A DNA stretch of 64,000 nucleotides from Gordionus sp. m RMFG-2023 (Eukaryota; Nematomorpha; Gordioida; Chordodea; Parachordodidae): the NCBI RefSeq assembly GCF_954871325.1, contig NC_088775.1, positions 47,159,561 through 47,223,560 of the forward strand, in the 5' to 3' direction. Positions 10,911-21,505 of this stretch are shown here, in pieces. Every line of letters begins with the position of its first letter. Positions within the stretch are counted from its first letter, which is position 1. The notes beneath the pieces were generated by a model. It was not told where the DNA came from. It worked only from the letters and a program-made list of their open reading frames with translations, and searched no databases. The position numbers were made by a program, and so were the translations under genes.

Positions 10911-12706
10911 TAAATAAAATATAAACATTATTGTGAAGGAAGGGATAGATTTCTTTTCGAAAGAGGTAGGTATGGTAGAAAAATTTGTAAAAAAATTACA
11001 TAAAAGTCCGAAATGGATGCAAGAATTTATAAAAATTAGTGGTACACGAATTCCAATGGATGTGGTAACTAGATGGAATAGCAAATTCATAATGTTATCT
11101 AGTATTAATAAAGTATTATAATAATATTTAATGTTCGATAATATTTTATTTTATATAGCACATCCAGGTTATCAAGGATTTGGGGAAGAAAATTTTAATT
11201 TAACTATTGATGATTGTGAATTTTTGAAGCATCTCGAAATATTTTTATATCCATTTTATAAAATTACATGCGAAATATGTACAGAAATGTCCCCTACAAT
11301 TGGAATGGCCATTCTATATATAGATAAAATTTATAGAACGTTAGATAGGCATGCTGCTTATCATCAAATTGAGGCTATTAAAATGGCCTCGATGAAGATG
11401 CTAGATAAATGCACTATATATATATCGCATATGATGAAATTTGAAAACTACGTAGGTAGTTTTCTTGATCCTTGGATCAAGGAGATTTTTCTACCGAGTT
11501 TTATTAATACAATTGGATACTATATGAAAGATTGAAGAATTTGTTTAGTACGTATCAAGCACCTTCTTTTCACCAATACCATTTCGAGGAGACCGAATCT
11601 AATTTGATGTCGGTAAATATTTTGAATGAGTTGAGAAGGTAAATATAGAAATTAATCCTAATTATTTATATATAATCATTCATTTTTTAATTTAGATGCC
11701 TATATTGTGCCTGATCCTGCTTTAGAAGAGATTAAGGATTATTTGTGGATCCAGTGGCAAAGACAACAATGGATGTTCTTAGCTGGTGGTCTGGAAATGC
11801 CAAAAGATTTCCAAAATTATCGAATATGGCTAGATTATTTAGGGCAACAAACAACATCTGTTGCCAGCGAAAGAGTATTTTCTAGAGCTGCCGATACCTT
11901 GACGAACAAACGAAATAGAATGTCCTCTTCAACTCTTAAACAATGCCTCTCGCTAAATTCATGGGACATAAATATATTAAACTTAAAGGAAGACCTTTGG
12001 AAATAATTTTTTAGAATTTTTTATTTATACATTATTATAATTTAAAGTGTAGATAATTTTATAAATAAAGATTATATATAGTAAAAAAAATGCTTCCTTA
12101 TTTATTTTTTTAATAATAAATAAATTAGTTTTATGTCAGATATATGTTCTAACTAAATGGTCTTTAATAAACAAAATTATATATACGGGGATTTTGTATT
12201 GAACTAAACTAGCAAAAATAATTATCAAAAATGAGAAGAAAAAATAGATAAATGCTCAAAAAAATAAAGATTAAAAATGACCAGAATTTTATTTAAACAT
12301 GTTAGCAACGCTTATTTTAGCCCATTTACGTCAAAAAAATTCGAAAAACTTTAAAAACAACGATTATGACAATTGTCACTTATCTATGGTACATCTTCAC
12401 TAAACTTTTATTTAAACATGTTAGCAATACTTATTTTAACCCATTTATGCCAAAAAAAATACGAAAAACTAAAACAACATATTCTTATTATAATTTTGTT
12501 CACATTAATTATTTTCCCAAAATTTAGCAATTTACCAGATTTTATAAAAAAACAAAAAAATTGAGCAGACCCAACGAGTCGAATACACAAGCCGACTAAG
12601 TGAGCCGACCAATGCGGCTCATTTAGTTGACTCGAGTCAAAGTCGTTTTATCGAGTAGAAACTAGGCTCGAGTCGCAGCTAAGTCGACTCGGCTTTAACA
12701 ACACTA

Positions 12707-14960
12707 GCCTTGACTATATATACAATTTAGACCATGTCTCCCTTTGGAGTCAACTAATATTTTACATTTGATGCATGTATGTGGTTGAACAATGTTACAT
12801 CCAAGTCGATGGGCTATGGCAACTCTTAATTGTTCATCTGGTAAGAGGTTACCTAGGTTACGACTTGGTAATGCTTCCAACCATTCATAACCACTAATAC
12901 AGTCAGCATTCTGTAATGGTTGAATATACTCCAAAGGGGGGTTTGATGAGATTATTTTAAAATTTTTAATTAAAGGTTCAAAAATAGATTGTGGGTAAGA
13001 CAGCTTCAGGTGGAGCTAAAGATACCCAGGCTGTCAAGGTTGAGTTTAAAAGTTTATCTTTAGGAGAGATAAAAGAAGATATGGCGTTATTCATCAAACA
13101 CGATGCCAAAAATGAGGAAAGAGATATAAGATTTAAAGGATATAAATCTAAACCACCCATTTTCGGGGGTAATTGTGAGAAACCCCAAATAAAATCTTCC
13201 AATTTAATATTTTAAATATTTTCTAATAAACTTCTAAAAAATTCATGAACACGATTAATAATTTCATTATTTAAAAAAAAGGAAGAAGATCTAAAAATTT
13301 GTAAAATCTTTGGTAAAAATAAATATTTTTTTAAAAGAAAAAAGCTATGGTGTGAAGGAATTTCTTTTAAAATAGTTTCAAGTCCTAATAAGCCTTTGAA
13401 AAATTTTTCCATGAACACCTCACAGTTGGAAAAACTGCTTAAAGGTGAACTTAATTTCACTTTTTTTAATGATTTTAAACCCTTGGACTTCGAGAGTATT
13501 TGAATTTAAAAAACATATTTCTGATTTAGCTTTATTTAGAGTAAGGTCTATGTTTAGAGAATTCTTCTATATATATTCTATCGCTGCAAGAATATTTTTA
13601 GAAGGTCCGCAAATGGTACCATCATCTAGATACCATATGTTTAAATCTAAATTAAAAAAGGATTTTAGACAATGAACTAGGTTATGTATACCTAAACTAA
13701 AGATCAGAGGGCCCAAAGGGTCTCCTTGTTGAATACCTTCGTCAGATGGAATTGTATATTCCACGAATTTGAGAGGGGTTCTACAGCCATAAGACTGTTC
13801 AATAAATCTTGCATAAACTGGGAATTTTTCATAAAAAATGTTTTTCTGGATAAAGAATTAAAAGCATTTTTAAAATCAAGCTTACAGACTACGGCGTATG
13901 GAGGAGGATCTTTGCTATATATGCGAAGAGAGCGAGCGGTTATTTCGCATTCCCCTTTAGTACCAAAGCCTAGTTGATATGGTTGGAACATTTTTGAAGC
14001 ATCAGGTTTGATGCGCTCAACGATTATCTTAGCTAAGTCTCCTAAAAAAAAATCCTATTGCAATTGGCCAAACTCCACCATCAGGCTTAGAAAGAGCAAT
14101 TAATCTTGCGCCAAAAAGAATTTGGTGTACTATTGTTCAATATATTTTCACTAAGTATTACCAATGAATCTTGATAAGGATTTTTAGGGTTAATTAAAAA
14201 TTGGAAATAAGAGGGGCGAAAACCGTCAATTCCCCCTGCAGAGTTTTTATTAAAAGATAAAACTGTTTTAATTAGTTCTTCCTTATCTATTTCAATTAAA
14301 TTAGATTTTATAGGGATGGAAAGATCTACAGGAAAAGCCTGAGGGTGCAATTCTTTTAATAAAGTAAAAGTATGTCCATCAAATGGAGCCAATTTATCAT
14401 TAGATGAAGCTATTTTAAGAGCTCCAAATACGTCCCCTTGGTCTATTTTTTTGATATAATTTTGCATTTATGGGCAAAATCAGATGTAGCCCTTAAATTA
14501 GGAACGTAATTTTCCAATTCTAAGTCATAAAAATGGTCTATTTTATATTTTATACATTCATGCAAAATAGTTTTTTATTTTTATCTGTAGGTTTAATTAA
14601 AACTTTAAAAGGAAAGGTTAAAAGATTCTTCCAAGCTTTAAGGGAATTTAAATTTGAATTAATTTCCATGATAAGTGTTGTTAAAAAATTAGAAATTAAA
14701 GACCTTGATTTAAGGGGTAGGTGGATTAAGGTTGGTGGCTTTTCCCACTTTAAAAAATTATCATAAAAATCAGGATAAAAATTTTGAGTTACAATTGGGG
14801 TTGTTTCAATTTTGTTGTACAATTTCATTTGAAGGGGGTTTACCAGAGTTTATACATGGTTTTGACCTGGGCCCATGTTTATAAAAACAAATTTTATATT
14901 TCTATGGCAGGCATTACAAATGCTTGACATACCCATTTTAGAGAAAAAAGGGGAGGGGGG
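12707..14960 (-). pseudogene. LINE reverse transcriptase polyprotein, broken
   Basis: Read on the minus strand from 14960: a short zinc-finger-like CNACH near 14930, then a conserved pre-RT region (14467-14087) with GDVFGALKIAS and NSAGGIDGFRPSYFQ. Next comes the RT core: LDFKNAFNSL near 13870 (motif A), GIQQGDPLGP near 13740-13705 (motif B) and YLDDGT near 13630 (motif C, aspartates present). A thumb/linker block with LPPKMGGLDL follows near 13180, then a CCHC motif CIKC...HGLNC near 12770-12725. The C-terminus resumes left of hAT1. The frame is interrupted at least five times, so no full-length product is possible. The RT, then CCHC, then PD-(D/E)XK-like order recalls LINEs with restriction-like nucleases; clade assignment is inference. 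Confidence 0.85.
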
Positions 14961-15279
14961 TATATATGAATGAATGACTTATTTCTAAAATTCCAAAAAT
15001 GTTATTTAAAAAAAATAAAAATTATAAAATTAAATTAAAAATTTTGTTGTATCAAGATTCATGAATATTAGGGTTTAAATAATTGAGTAATGTTTAAATA
15101 AAAATTTATATTTTAAAAAATATAATACAAATTAGCTTAAAATCTATATTTTTTGAAAAATATGTATTAAAATTTGAGGTTTAGATGGTTGTGGAATTTT
15201 GGGATGTTTAAAAATATTTTTTATATTAAGTAGTTTTTAAGATATGCTTAATTGAATGAAGGCAGATAATGGTAAAAAT

Positions 15280-15442
15280 ACGTCATTTTTGCCATTTTAA
15301 GCCCTAATATCTCCAAAAATATAAATGTTACAAGACTAAAATTTTGCCTATTTCTTAACTACACTAACTTTCTTTACTTACCAAATTTTAAAAATTCTAA
15401 GGGGGACAGCCAAATTGTGGTTGATTTGTCATGGAATGACCC
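15280..15442 (+). repeat. Family-B transposon right end, fragment
   Basis: The last 120 bp up to 15442 match 1861-1975 at about 85%, ending (complement) GGGTCATTCCATGACAAATC. Further left (14966-15280) only AT-rich DNA without clear similarity is seen, so the fragment may be an internally deleted copy. It abuts the 5' end of the split LINE, so the LINE may have landed in or beside it. Confidence 0.65.
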
Positions 15443-15502
15443 AATATATGTATATATAAGTTAAGAACATTCTATTCTTACACATAATTGACAATTTTAT
15501 GA

Positions 15503-15720
15503 GGCCATTTCCAAACAAAAAGTTTTTCAAAGTGGTTTTAGAAGCATATTTCAGAAATATTTTTTATTTTCAAGCATATTATGATAATAATTTCTTGTAT
15601 TATATTTTTAAATAATATTTTTAAAAAATGATCCAGATTTAAGACACCATTTAATTATTAATAAATAATACTAAAAAAGCATCAAAAACCACTTTGAAAA
15701 ACCTTCTGTATGGAACTAAT
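15503..15720. mobile_element. Palindromic MITE (GGCCATTTCCA family)
   Basis: The two ends are inverted copies: GGCCATTTCCAAACAAAAAG on the left, and on the right the complement carries the same GTTTTTCAAAGTGGTTTT core. A longer relative lies at 54519-54874. No convincing target duplication could be read, and no coding capacity is present. The superfamily is unknown. Confidence 0.65.
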
Positions 15721-15953
15721 GAAGTTTAAACTAAATAATTAAATAAACAATTTCTGATTTTGTACTCTACAAAATAGAAAAACTTTGTAGTAAAAAAATT
15801 ACAATCCCATATTTTTTATTGACTACAAATTCAATTTTTTCTGGCACAGGTCTAAATCCAGAAAGCTTCAGTGAGTGAAGAAAAGAAAAAATAAGGTGCT
15901 ATTTTTTATAATAAGAAGGCCATGTTTTGGCAAAATTTTTATATATCTTTACA

Positions 15954-16421
15954 GGGCATGACTAAAATAGGCACCCCCAAAAACTACACACTTCTATTAT
16001 CAAAGAAGCTTAATTTAAATTATATTATTACAGAATCGTATTTAGCTTCATAAGATGAGTTAGAAAATGTTTTTTTATTTAATAGTAAAATTTTTAAAAA
16101 ATTATTTTTTTTACATGACTAAACTAAGAGCCTCCTATCAAAGAAGCTTAATATATAAAAAATGAACACAGAATCATATATAACTTATTAAAAGGAATCA
16201 AAAAATGTTAATACTAAGTTTATAAATTTTTTATAACTTATTGAGATTTTGAAAAAAACACTTAATTTATTTTTTTGACTAGATTTTTTTTAAATTTTAC
16301 TTTGTTGCTTTTTTAAATAAAAAAAAACATTTTCTAACTCATCTTATGAAGCTAAATACAATTCTGTATTAATATAATTTAAAAACTTATTTGATAGGGG
16401 GCACATATTTTAGTCATGCCC
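15954..16421. mobile_element. 468-bp MITE with 9-bp target duplication
   Basis: The terminal inverted repeats start GGGCATGACTAAAATA. An exact 9-bp repeat ATCTTTACA flanks the element at 15945-15953 and 16422-16430. The inverted similarity runs about 130 bp inward, including CTCATCTTATGAAGCTAAAT on one side and its complement on the other, and a partial extra copy of the left end lies near 16115-16220. A 9-bp duplication fits Mutator-like or Merlin-like elements; no transposase is present to decide. Confidence 0.85.
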
Positions 16422-16430
16422 ATCTTTACA

Positions 16431-17258
16431 ACAAATTTATATAATATTTTGTCAAATAATAAAAACTCCTCTAAACTTTTTGAATTGTTTATTAATATCA
16501 TCATCATAAAATATTTTTTAGTATAAATAATAGACACAAAATAAGTCTAAAATAAATCTTCGGTCATTTATGAAAATTGATTATTTTGTATTGACAATAG
16601 GATACAATTTTTTATGTTATTAATTATACCTAATGAGCCTGCTTAAGTACCTCTTTTTAGTGGCCATATTATTATAGTGACCATCTTTTATATGGCTAAA
16701 GCATTGTTTTTCTAAGAAGCACTTTTTGTTAAATTAAAAGCAAAAAAACTTTTATTATATGAATTTCTTATATTCCTTTAATACCTTATTTAAGTATATA
16801 ATTTAATCAACTATTATAAAAATTTATTAATTGTAAATTAAGATGGAAATGAGCATAATTCTTAGATTTAAAAATATTCAATATAAATTTTTGCCAGAAA
16901 AAAAGTAATATCTATTTAATTTAATTATAGTGTATGCCATAAATTAATAATTAAATCATATCACTAGTTCAATAGTATAGTCAGATTTTTTTTTAATATA
17001 TCGACATAAGAAAAGTTGGCCATAAGTTAATTTAAATATATGATGTATAAAATGTATTTGATATGTGCAATTCTATGTAAAAACATTTACTTAAATTATT
17101 TTCCCTATTACTAATTTTTTAGCTATACATTGTATGCAAGTTTATAAAATATTTTAAATATCCCAAACCAACTATTATAAATGGAAACAAAATAATTTTT
17201 TAGCTAAAATAGCTAACTATAATATAGATTATTTATAAATAATTGTTTCATTTAAAAT
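16431..17258. other. AT-rich DNA without recognisable features
   Basis: I see no gene, structured RNA or element boundary here. Confidence 0.5.
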
Positions 17259-17480
17259 TTACTTAAATATTTGATTTAGCGGAAACCGATCATAAATAAT
17301 GCTGTCATCTTTGCAAGGAGATCTCCTATTCTTCCTACTTTTCTTTTTGTGCTTTTTATTTTTGTGGGATTTATGCTTTTTGTGGGATTTATCCTTTACA
17401 TCTTCATTTCTTCCATTTAGAAAGAAACTAGCTGGTTCATCTAAACTTGCTATATTCATATTGATCAAATTTATTATCAA
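17259..17480 (-). CDS. Lysine/histidine-rich small ORF, unknown
   Basis: A 73-codon minus-strand frame with a start at 17480. Residues 1-26 are unremarkable, then comes a strongly basic run with repeated SHKKHK, KNKKHKKK and SRKNRR (about residues 32-52), and an ordinary tail SIIYDRFPLNQIFK. Such KH-rich tracts occur in nuclear and RNA-processing proteins and could be one exon of a host gene, but AT-rich DNA with AAA and CAT codons can also produce this by chance. It does not resemble the transposases nearby. I do not recognise it. Confidence 0.3.
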   Translation of the reverse strand: MIINLINMNIASLDEPASFFLNGRNEDVKDKSHKKHKSHKNKKHKKKSRKNRRSPCKDDSIIYDRFPLNQIFK

Positions 17481-17949
17481 TATAATAATATGAAATATAT
17501 TTATTAAAACTCTACTAATATAAAAATAAAGAATTTATCAAAACGTTTAGAAAGCAGCCATATCTGGACAAATTATAATAAGTAAGAAAATCAAGATAAA
17601 AAATATTATTTTAAAAAAATAAAATTTAATTAAATATTTATATGCTCTAATAAAAAATTTTTAAAAATTTTATATAACATATTTATAGAAATAGTATTTA
17701 TAAGTCTTAAAGTAAAGAGGTCCTATTTGACCTTAAAATATATGAAGGATATATTTAGCGTTTATTACGGTTGATTGCTAGTGTAGAGTGCTTTACATAA
17801 TATAAAGGTTTACACCACGAAACCATGCAGGTTTAAACTAAATTATACATAAGCATTTATTGATAGGCCTACTCCACTCTTGTATTCTTTGAAAAAAGTG
17901 TTTATCTAATTATTGGAAGCCTAAGGCTATTTTATATGGAAAAAATTAG
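17481..17949. other. AT-rich DNA without recognisable features
   Basis: No coding region or element boundary could be supported. Confidence 0.45.
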
Positions 17950-19765
17950 AAAACGTTAAATAAAAATTTCTTTATTTTAAATTTACTTTTATAAAATACA
18001 CTAACTAAAAATAACTAAAAAATTGAATATAAAATAAGGTATATATATGTATTATAAAAAAACAATTTAAGCGAAAAACAAGGTTACAGGCTAACATATT
18101 TAATAGTTTATGTTCAAATAATAGCAATTTAAGTTAAACGAATTTAAATACATATAAAAAATCAATCTCAATTAACATTCCCCTTCTTCTGAAAAGCCTT
18201 CCCATAATCCATCTTAGCTGTCATAGAAAATTTGTCATTCAAATGGTTGTTCATTTTGATTGTTCAAGTCATTCATAAGTCATTGTAATCGTTGGCTTTG
18301 ATAATATCGTTTCGAGTATGTAGGCTTGTCGTCAATCTCCGTCTTTATCATTGTCAATTTTACAAAATTGTTATTATCACCAGTTGTAAAATTAACATTA
18401 TTAAATAGGATGTTGGAATGTGTGAATAATTAGAGAATTAATATGTTAGAATAAAAGGATGATAAATCAACAAGATTATTATATAATATATTTACCGTTT
18501 CCATCTTTTTTTTATTTTAGTGTTTTAGTATTTATTTTTATATTTGCGTTTAATTTATTTTTATGTTATGATCTTTTTTATTTGGTCTAGGTGCTGTCTT
18601 ATGACGCGGTTACCTGTGTCCACTTCATATAAAAGGTCGCTATACTTTCGTTTGATAGTACCTTTATCCCATTTACGCCAAATACTTTGAACCACACTTT
18701 ATCCCCTGAGTTAATGATCCTATTCGGTGAAATAATGGTCTTAGTTTTAATATCGTCATTAATAATAGACGTAGGCTTCAATAGATCCCACTTGGTTCTA
18801 GTCTCGTAATTGAACATTAATTTGGTGGGTGGAATGCCCGTAGTCGTATTAGGTTGTTTCTGTAATTGAACAAAAACTTTTCTAGCGCTATATCAGCATC
18901 TGTGTTCTGTCCTCCATATTGCGTTTCATATTCAATTTGAATATCCTAACCATCCTTTCCACCTGTCCGTTTGATTGTTGGTGGTAGATGTTAGTACATG
19001 CTTTATACCGTGATCATAACAAAATTTTTTAAATAATTTGCTGGTAAAATTAGTGCCGTTGTCCGTAACGATGGTTTCTGGTATCCCAAACAAGCTTATT
19101 GTTTTTATGAGCTCTTTTAGTGTTCTCTCGGTGGTTATAGATTTCATCGGGGTGATGATGGGATATTTACTGTACGCATCCACTATTACTAGCTAATATC
19201 TTTGAAAAAATCGACTAGCGTAATATATATGTAATCTTTCGAGTGGTTTAAGTGTTGGAGCCCATAAATGTTTTCGGGTTATCTGACCACATGTTGCATA
19301 ATTCACAGTTTTTTACTTTTAAATCTATTTCAGCATTTATGCCAGGCTACCATAAATAATTATTTTCCTGTTCCCAAGTGTCCGGCATGTAGATCCTGCA
19401 CAAAAATTTTTCTCGGAATCACTATTATTTCCGCCTTGTAGAGACAGTTTTTTTTACAATACTTAGTTCATTTTCTATTTTTTTATAAGTCGTGTTCTTT
19501 ATTGAATAGCCCTTCCTCACATCATTTATAACCTGCGATAGTTCTTTGTCATGCATGGTTCCCGTGGCTATTTTTTCAAAGTTTAACGGTGCATCTAATA
19601 AATTGTTTTTATCCAATTCTTCTAGCTCGTGTATTGTTTCCTCAATGTCTTTTAAGGGTAGTCGTGATAGGCAGTCAGGCACTATGTTGTGTTTACCCGC
19701 CCTATTTTTTATATCAAAATTCGCTATATTCCATTTCTGCAGCCTCATAGACATAGAAGTAATTT
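17950..19765 (-). mobile_element. Gypsy1, Gypsy-type LTR retrotransposon fossil (3' part)
   Basis: A minus-strand fossil. Its 3' LTR lies at about 17950-18177 (5' end TGTTAATTGAGATTG on the minus strand), preceded by a purine-rich tract AGAAGGGGAA at about 18178-18190. Moving 5' on the minus strand are the C-terminal part of integrase (18599-18817), an integrase core with DAYSKYPIITPMKS and VTDNGTNFTSKLFKKF (18850-19190), and the RNase H end plus linker (19425-19754, with SMRLQKWN and DCLSRLP). The LTR matches the one starting at 55775. The element is old and broken, with roughly five or more breaks, and its 5' half is not in this place. Confidence 0.85.
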
Positions 19766-19815
19766 CAATTCAATGTGTTTATTTTTTATTTAATTATACA
19801 TATGATTTTAGCAAA

Positions 19816-20592
19816 ATGTTACAAAAAATTGATTTGGATTTAAGGGAGGTTATGAATAGGGCAAAGGATATTGTTGAAATATTAACAAATATCAGAGATA
19901 ATGTGGATGAAAAATTTCACGAAATATATGAGAAAGTAAAGGAGATCGCTAATATGTTTGGGATTGAAATTTTTAAACCTAGAGTAGTTTCTAGACAATC
20001 CAATCGCTCAAATATTGATGCATCTACGATTGAGGATTTTTATAAAATTAACATTTTTATTCCACTTATTGATACATTTTTATTTCAATTAAAGGAAAGA
20101 TTTATAAGTCACAATTTTATTTTAAAAAGCTTTTATTTTCTTTTGCCGGTTGAGTCTGAATTGTTGATTACACTTGAAACGCGAGAGGATATTAAGAACA
20201 TCTCAGAGTTTTATTCTGATGATTAATTAGGGTCTTATGATAAGTTACTTTGTGATGTCGAATTTTGGTATAAAAATCTTGGCAGAATAGAGTACTCTTT
20301 GAGACCAAAAAATGCTTTGCAGGCCCTTTCCATGTGTAATTGCACTTTAGATTCCCTGCCCAATATCAAAACATTGTTTTTTATTTTAGCTACTTTACCG
20401 ATTAGTACCTGCACTAATGAAAGGTCTTTTTCAACTTTGAAAAGGTTAAAAACCTATTTAAGAAATAGCACCGGTGAAAACCGTTTAAATGGATTAGCCC
20501 TATTAAATATTTATAAGGAGATTATTCTAGATAAAAATTTGATTCTAGATGAATTAGCCAAATCTCAGAGAAAAGTAGACCTCTCTTTATAA
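19816..20592 (+). pseudogene. hAT2 transposase, C-terminal half
   Basis: Frame 19546-20226 from about 19816 (MLQKIDLDLREVMNRAKDIV) runs into a second frame 20299-20592. The latter carries the dimerisation-domain signature TCTNERSFSTLKRLKTYLR and ENRLNGLALLNIYKEI, typical of hAT proteins of the DUF4371/ZMYM1-like group. One interruption lies between the two frames (TAA near 20224). The N-terminal zinc finger and catalytic part are absent. A close relative of the NVDEKFHEIY block occurs in hAT5 and at 29513-29848. Confidence 0.85.
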
Positions 20593-20755
20593 ATTCAAAT
20601 CATATAATTGCAATATTTTCATAGTCATAAAATTTTTATATGTAAAACTTAATTATAATGAATTTTTAGTCATGATATTTTTATACTATATTTAATATTA
20701 GTATTGCACCTACAATAAGAATTATTTATATAATATACTCATTTGTATTAAATAT

Positions 20756-21130
20756 AACTGTTAAATTATATTTTTTTAAATTGCATACAAGAATTACTTA
20801 TATTTTATTGTAATTTTATTTTTTTAAAATATAGATATTTACAATCAATTTTTAAAATAGTAATCTGTATAAAATTTCTAATTTTGAAATTTATTTTTTG
20901 TATATAAAATAAACACATAGTTAAATAAAGGGTTTATACTAAATAAAATTGTTAAATTGTATTTTTTTAGCAAGAATTACATATTTTATTGCAATTTTAT
21001 TTTTTTAAAATATAGTTATTTACATTTAATTTTTAATGTAAATAATCTGTATAAAATTTATATATTTTGAAATTTATTTTTTTATATATTATTAAAATAA
21101 ATACATAGTTAAATAAATAAAGTTGATAAT
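20756..21130. repeat. 190-bp direct duplication
   Basis: Two diverged copies of an AT-rich unit of about 190 bp: landmarks TTAAATTrTATTTTTTTA at 20761 and 20951, and ATCTGTATAAAATTT in both. Lies between the hAT2 stop and its right end. Confidence 0.65.
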
Positions 21131-21505
21131 AAATAAAATCTTTGCAAAATATTGTTATATGCAAAAATTTAATTAAAATAATTATTTTTAACATAGAATA
21201 AGATATATTGAGTTGATCATAAAATTGGAAGGTTTGGGGGGAGGCAAATTTTTTTTACATCGAATAGATTGAATTAATATACAATTTACTAAACATTGAT
21301 AACATTTTCAAAATAATGCTTTCAGTCGCTTATTAATTATAAATTTGGCAAAAATTTTAATTCGAATATTTTTTAATATTTATGCTGGCCTGGGTATAAT
21401 ACACAAAATATTGGCAAATTTTGATAAGGGGGTTTAAGGGCGAAGCCCCCAAAAAATTTTCAAACCCCCCCCCCCCCCCATAAATCAATCCTGTCTACGC
21501 CACTG

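Larger units (their letters stand above)
7278..12006 (+). pseudogene. hAT1 transposase (BED-hAT, hATC), broken
   Basis: The exon starting near 7279 begins with the second half of a BED-type finger (LRRHMKSMHPEALSTN). A block rich in conserved hAT residues follows at 7400-7560, then VSLTTDIWSQNSISYCAITV at 7598-7660, which contains the first catalytic-region aspartate. The family-B insert interrupts at 7716. The protein resumes at 10504 with EFPYPHKGKDI and ITHDNGSNI near 10590, is interrupted by the MITE at 10643, and continues with RIPMDVVTRWNSKF near 11050 and the open frame 11131-11535. The dimerisation domain lies in 11707-12006 with TTSVASERVFSRAADTLTNK. A probable intron sits at 11640-11696. 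At least four lesions besides the inserts; not functional. Confidence 0.88.
5644..12706 (+). mobile_element. hAT1, 7.06-kb hAT transposon inserted in the LINE
   Basis: The ends read TAGTGTCGTTAAA on the left and TAGTGTTGTTAAA on the right (complement), and an exact 8-bp duplication GCCTTGAC flanks them at 5636-5643 and 12707-12714. These are hAT hallmarks. The similarity of the two ends continues inward for about 300 bp, including stretches rich in GACTCGAGTCG-like palindromes. The element holds a broken hAT transposase on the plus strand, a 119-bp subterminal tandem repeat, a 2787-bp family-B transposon and a 267-bp MITE. Without the nested inserts it would be about 4.0 kb. Confidence 0.93.
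5148..14965 (-). mobile_element. LINE with C-terminal nuclease-like domain, split by hAT1
   Basis: A minus-strand non-LTR retrotransposon occupies 14965 down to 12707 and continues from 5643 down to 5148; the gap is hAT1. The two halves join inside one conserved block: the CCHC motif (CIKC...HGLNC) ends just right of hAT1 and the following RHARHAAIN block starts just left of it, sharing the 8-bp duplication GCCTTGAC. Total length without the insert is about 2.75 kb. The tail at 5148-5160 is TTTTA-rich. Two relatives lie in the window, 2269-2745 and 27070-29200. Confidence 0.85.
19766..21505 (+). mobile_element. hAT2, 3' part of a DUF4371/ZMYM1-like hAT
   Basis: Contains the end of a transposase (19816-20592), a tandem duplication, a G-rich/C-rich subterminal segment (GGGCGAAGCCCCC near 21440 and a C14 run), and a hAT-like right end CTACGCCACTG at 21495-21505. 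The sequence directly right of the end (CCTGGCAC) belongs to the hAT3 coding region, so hAT2 inserted into hAT3. Its left end could not be found; the Gypsy1 fossil adjoins it on that side. Confidence 0.75.
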
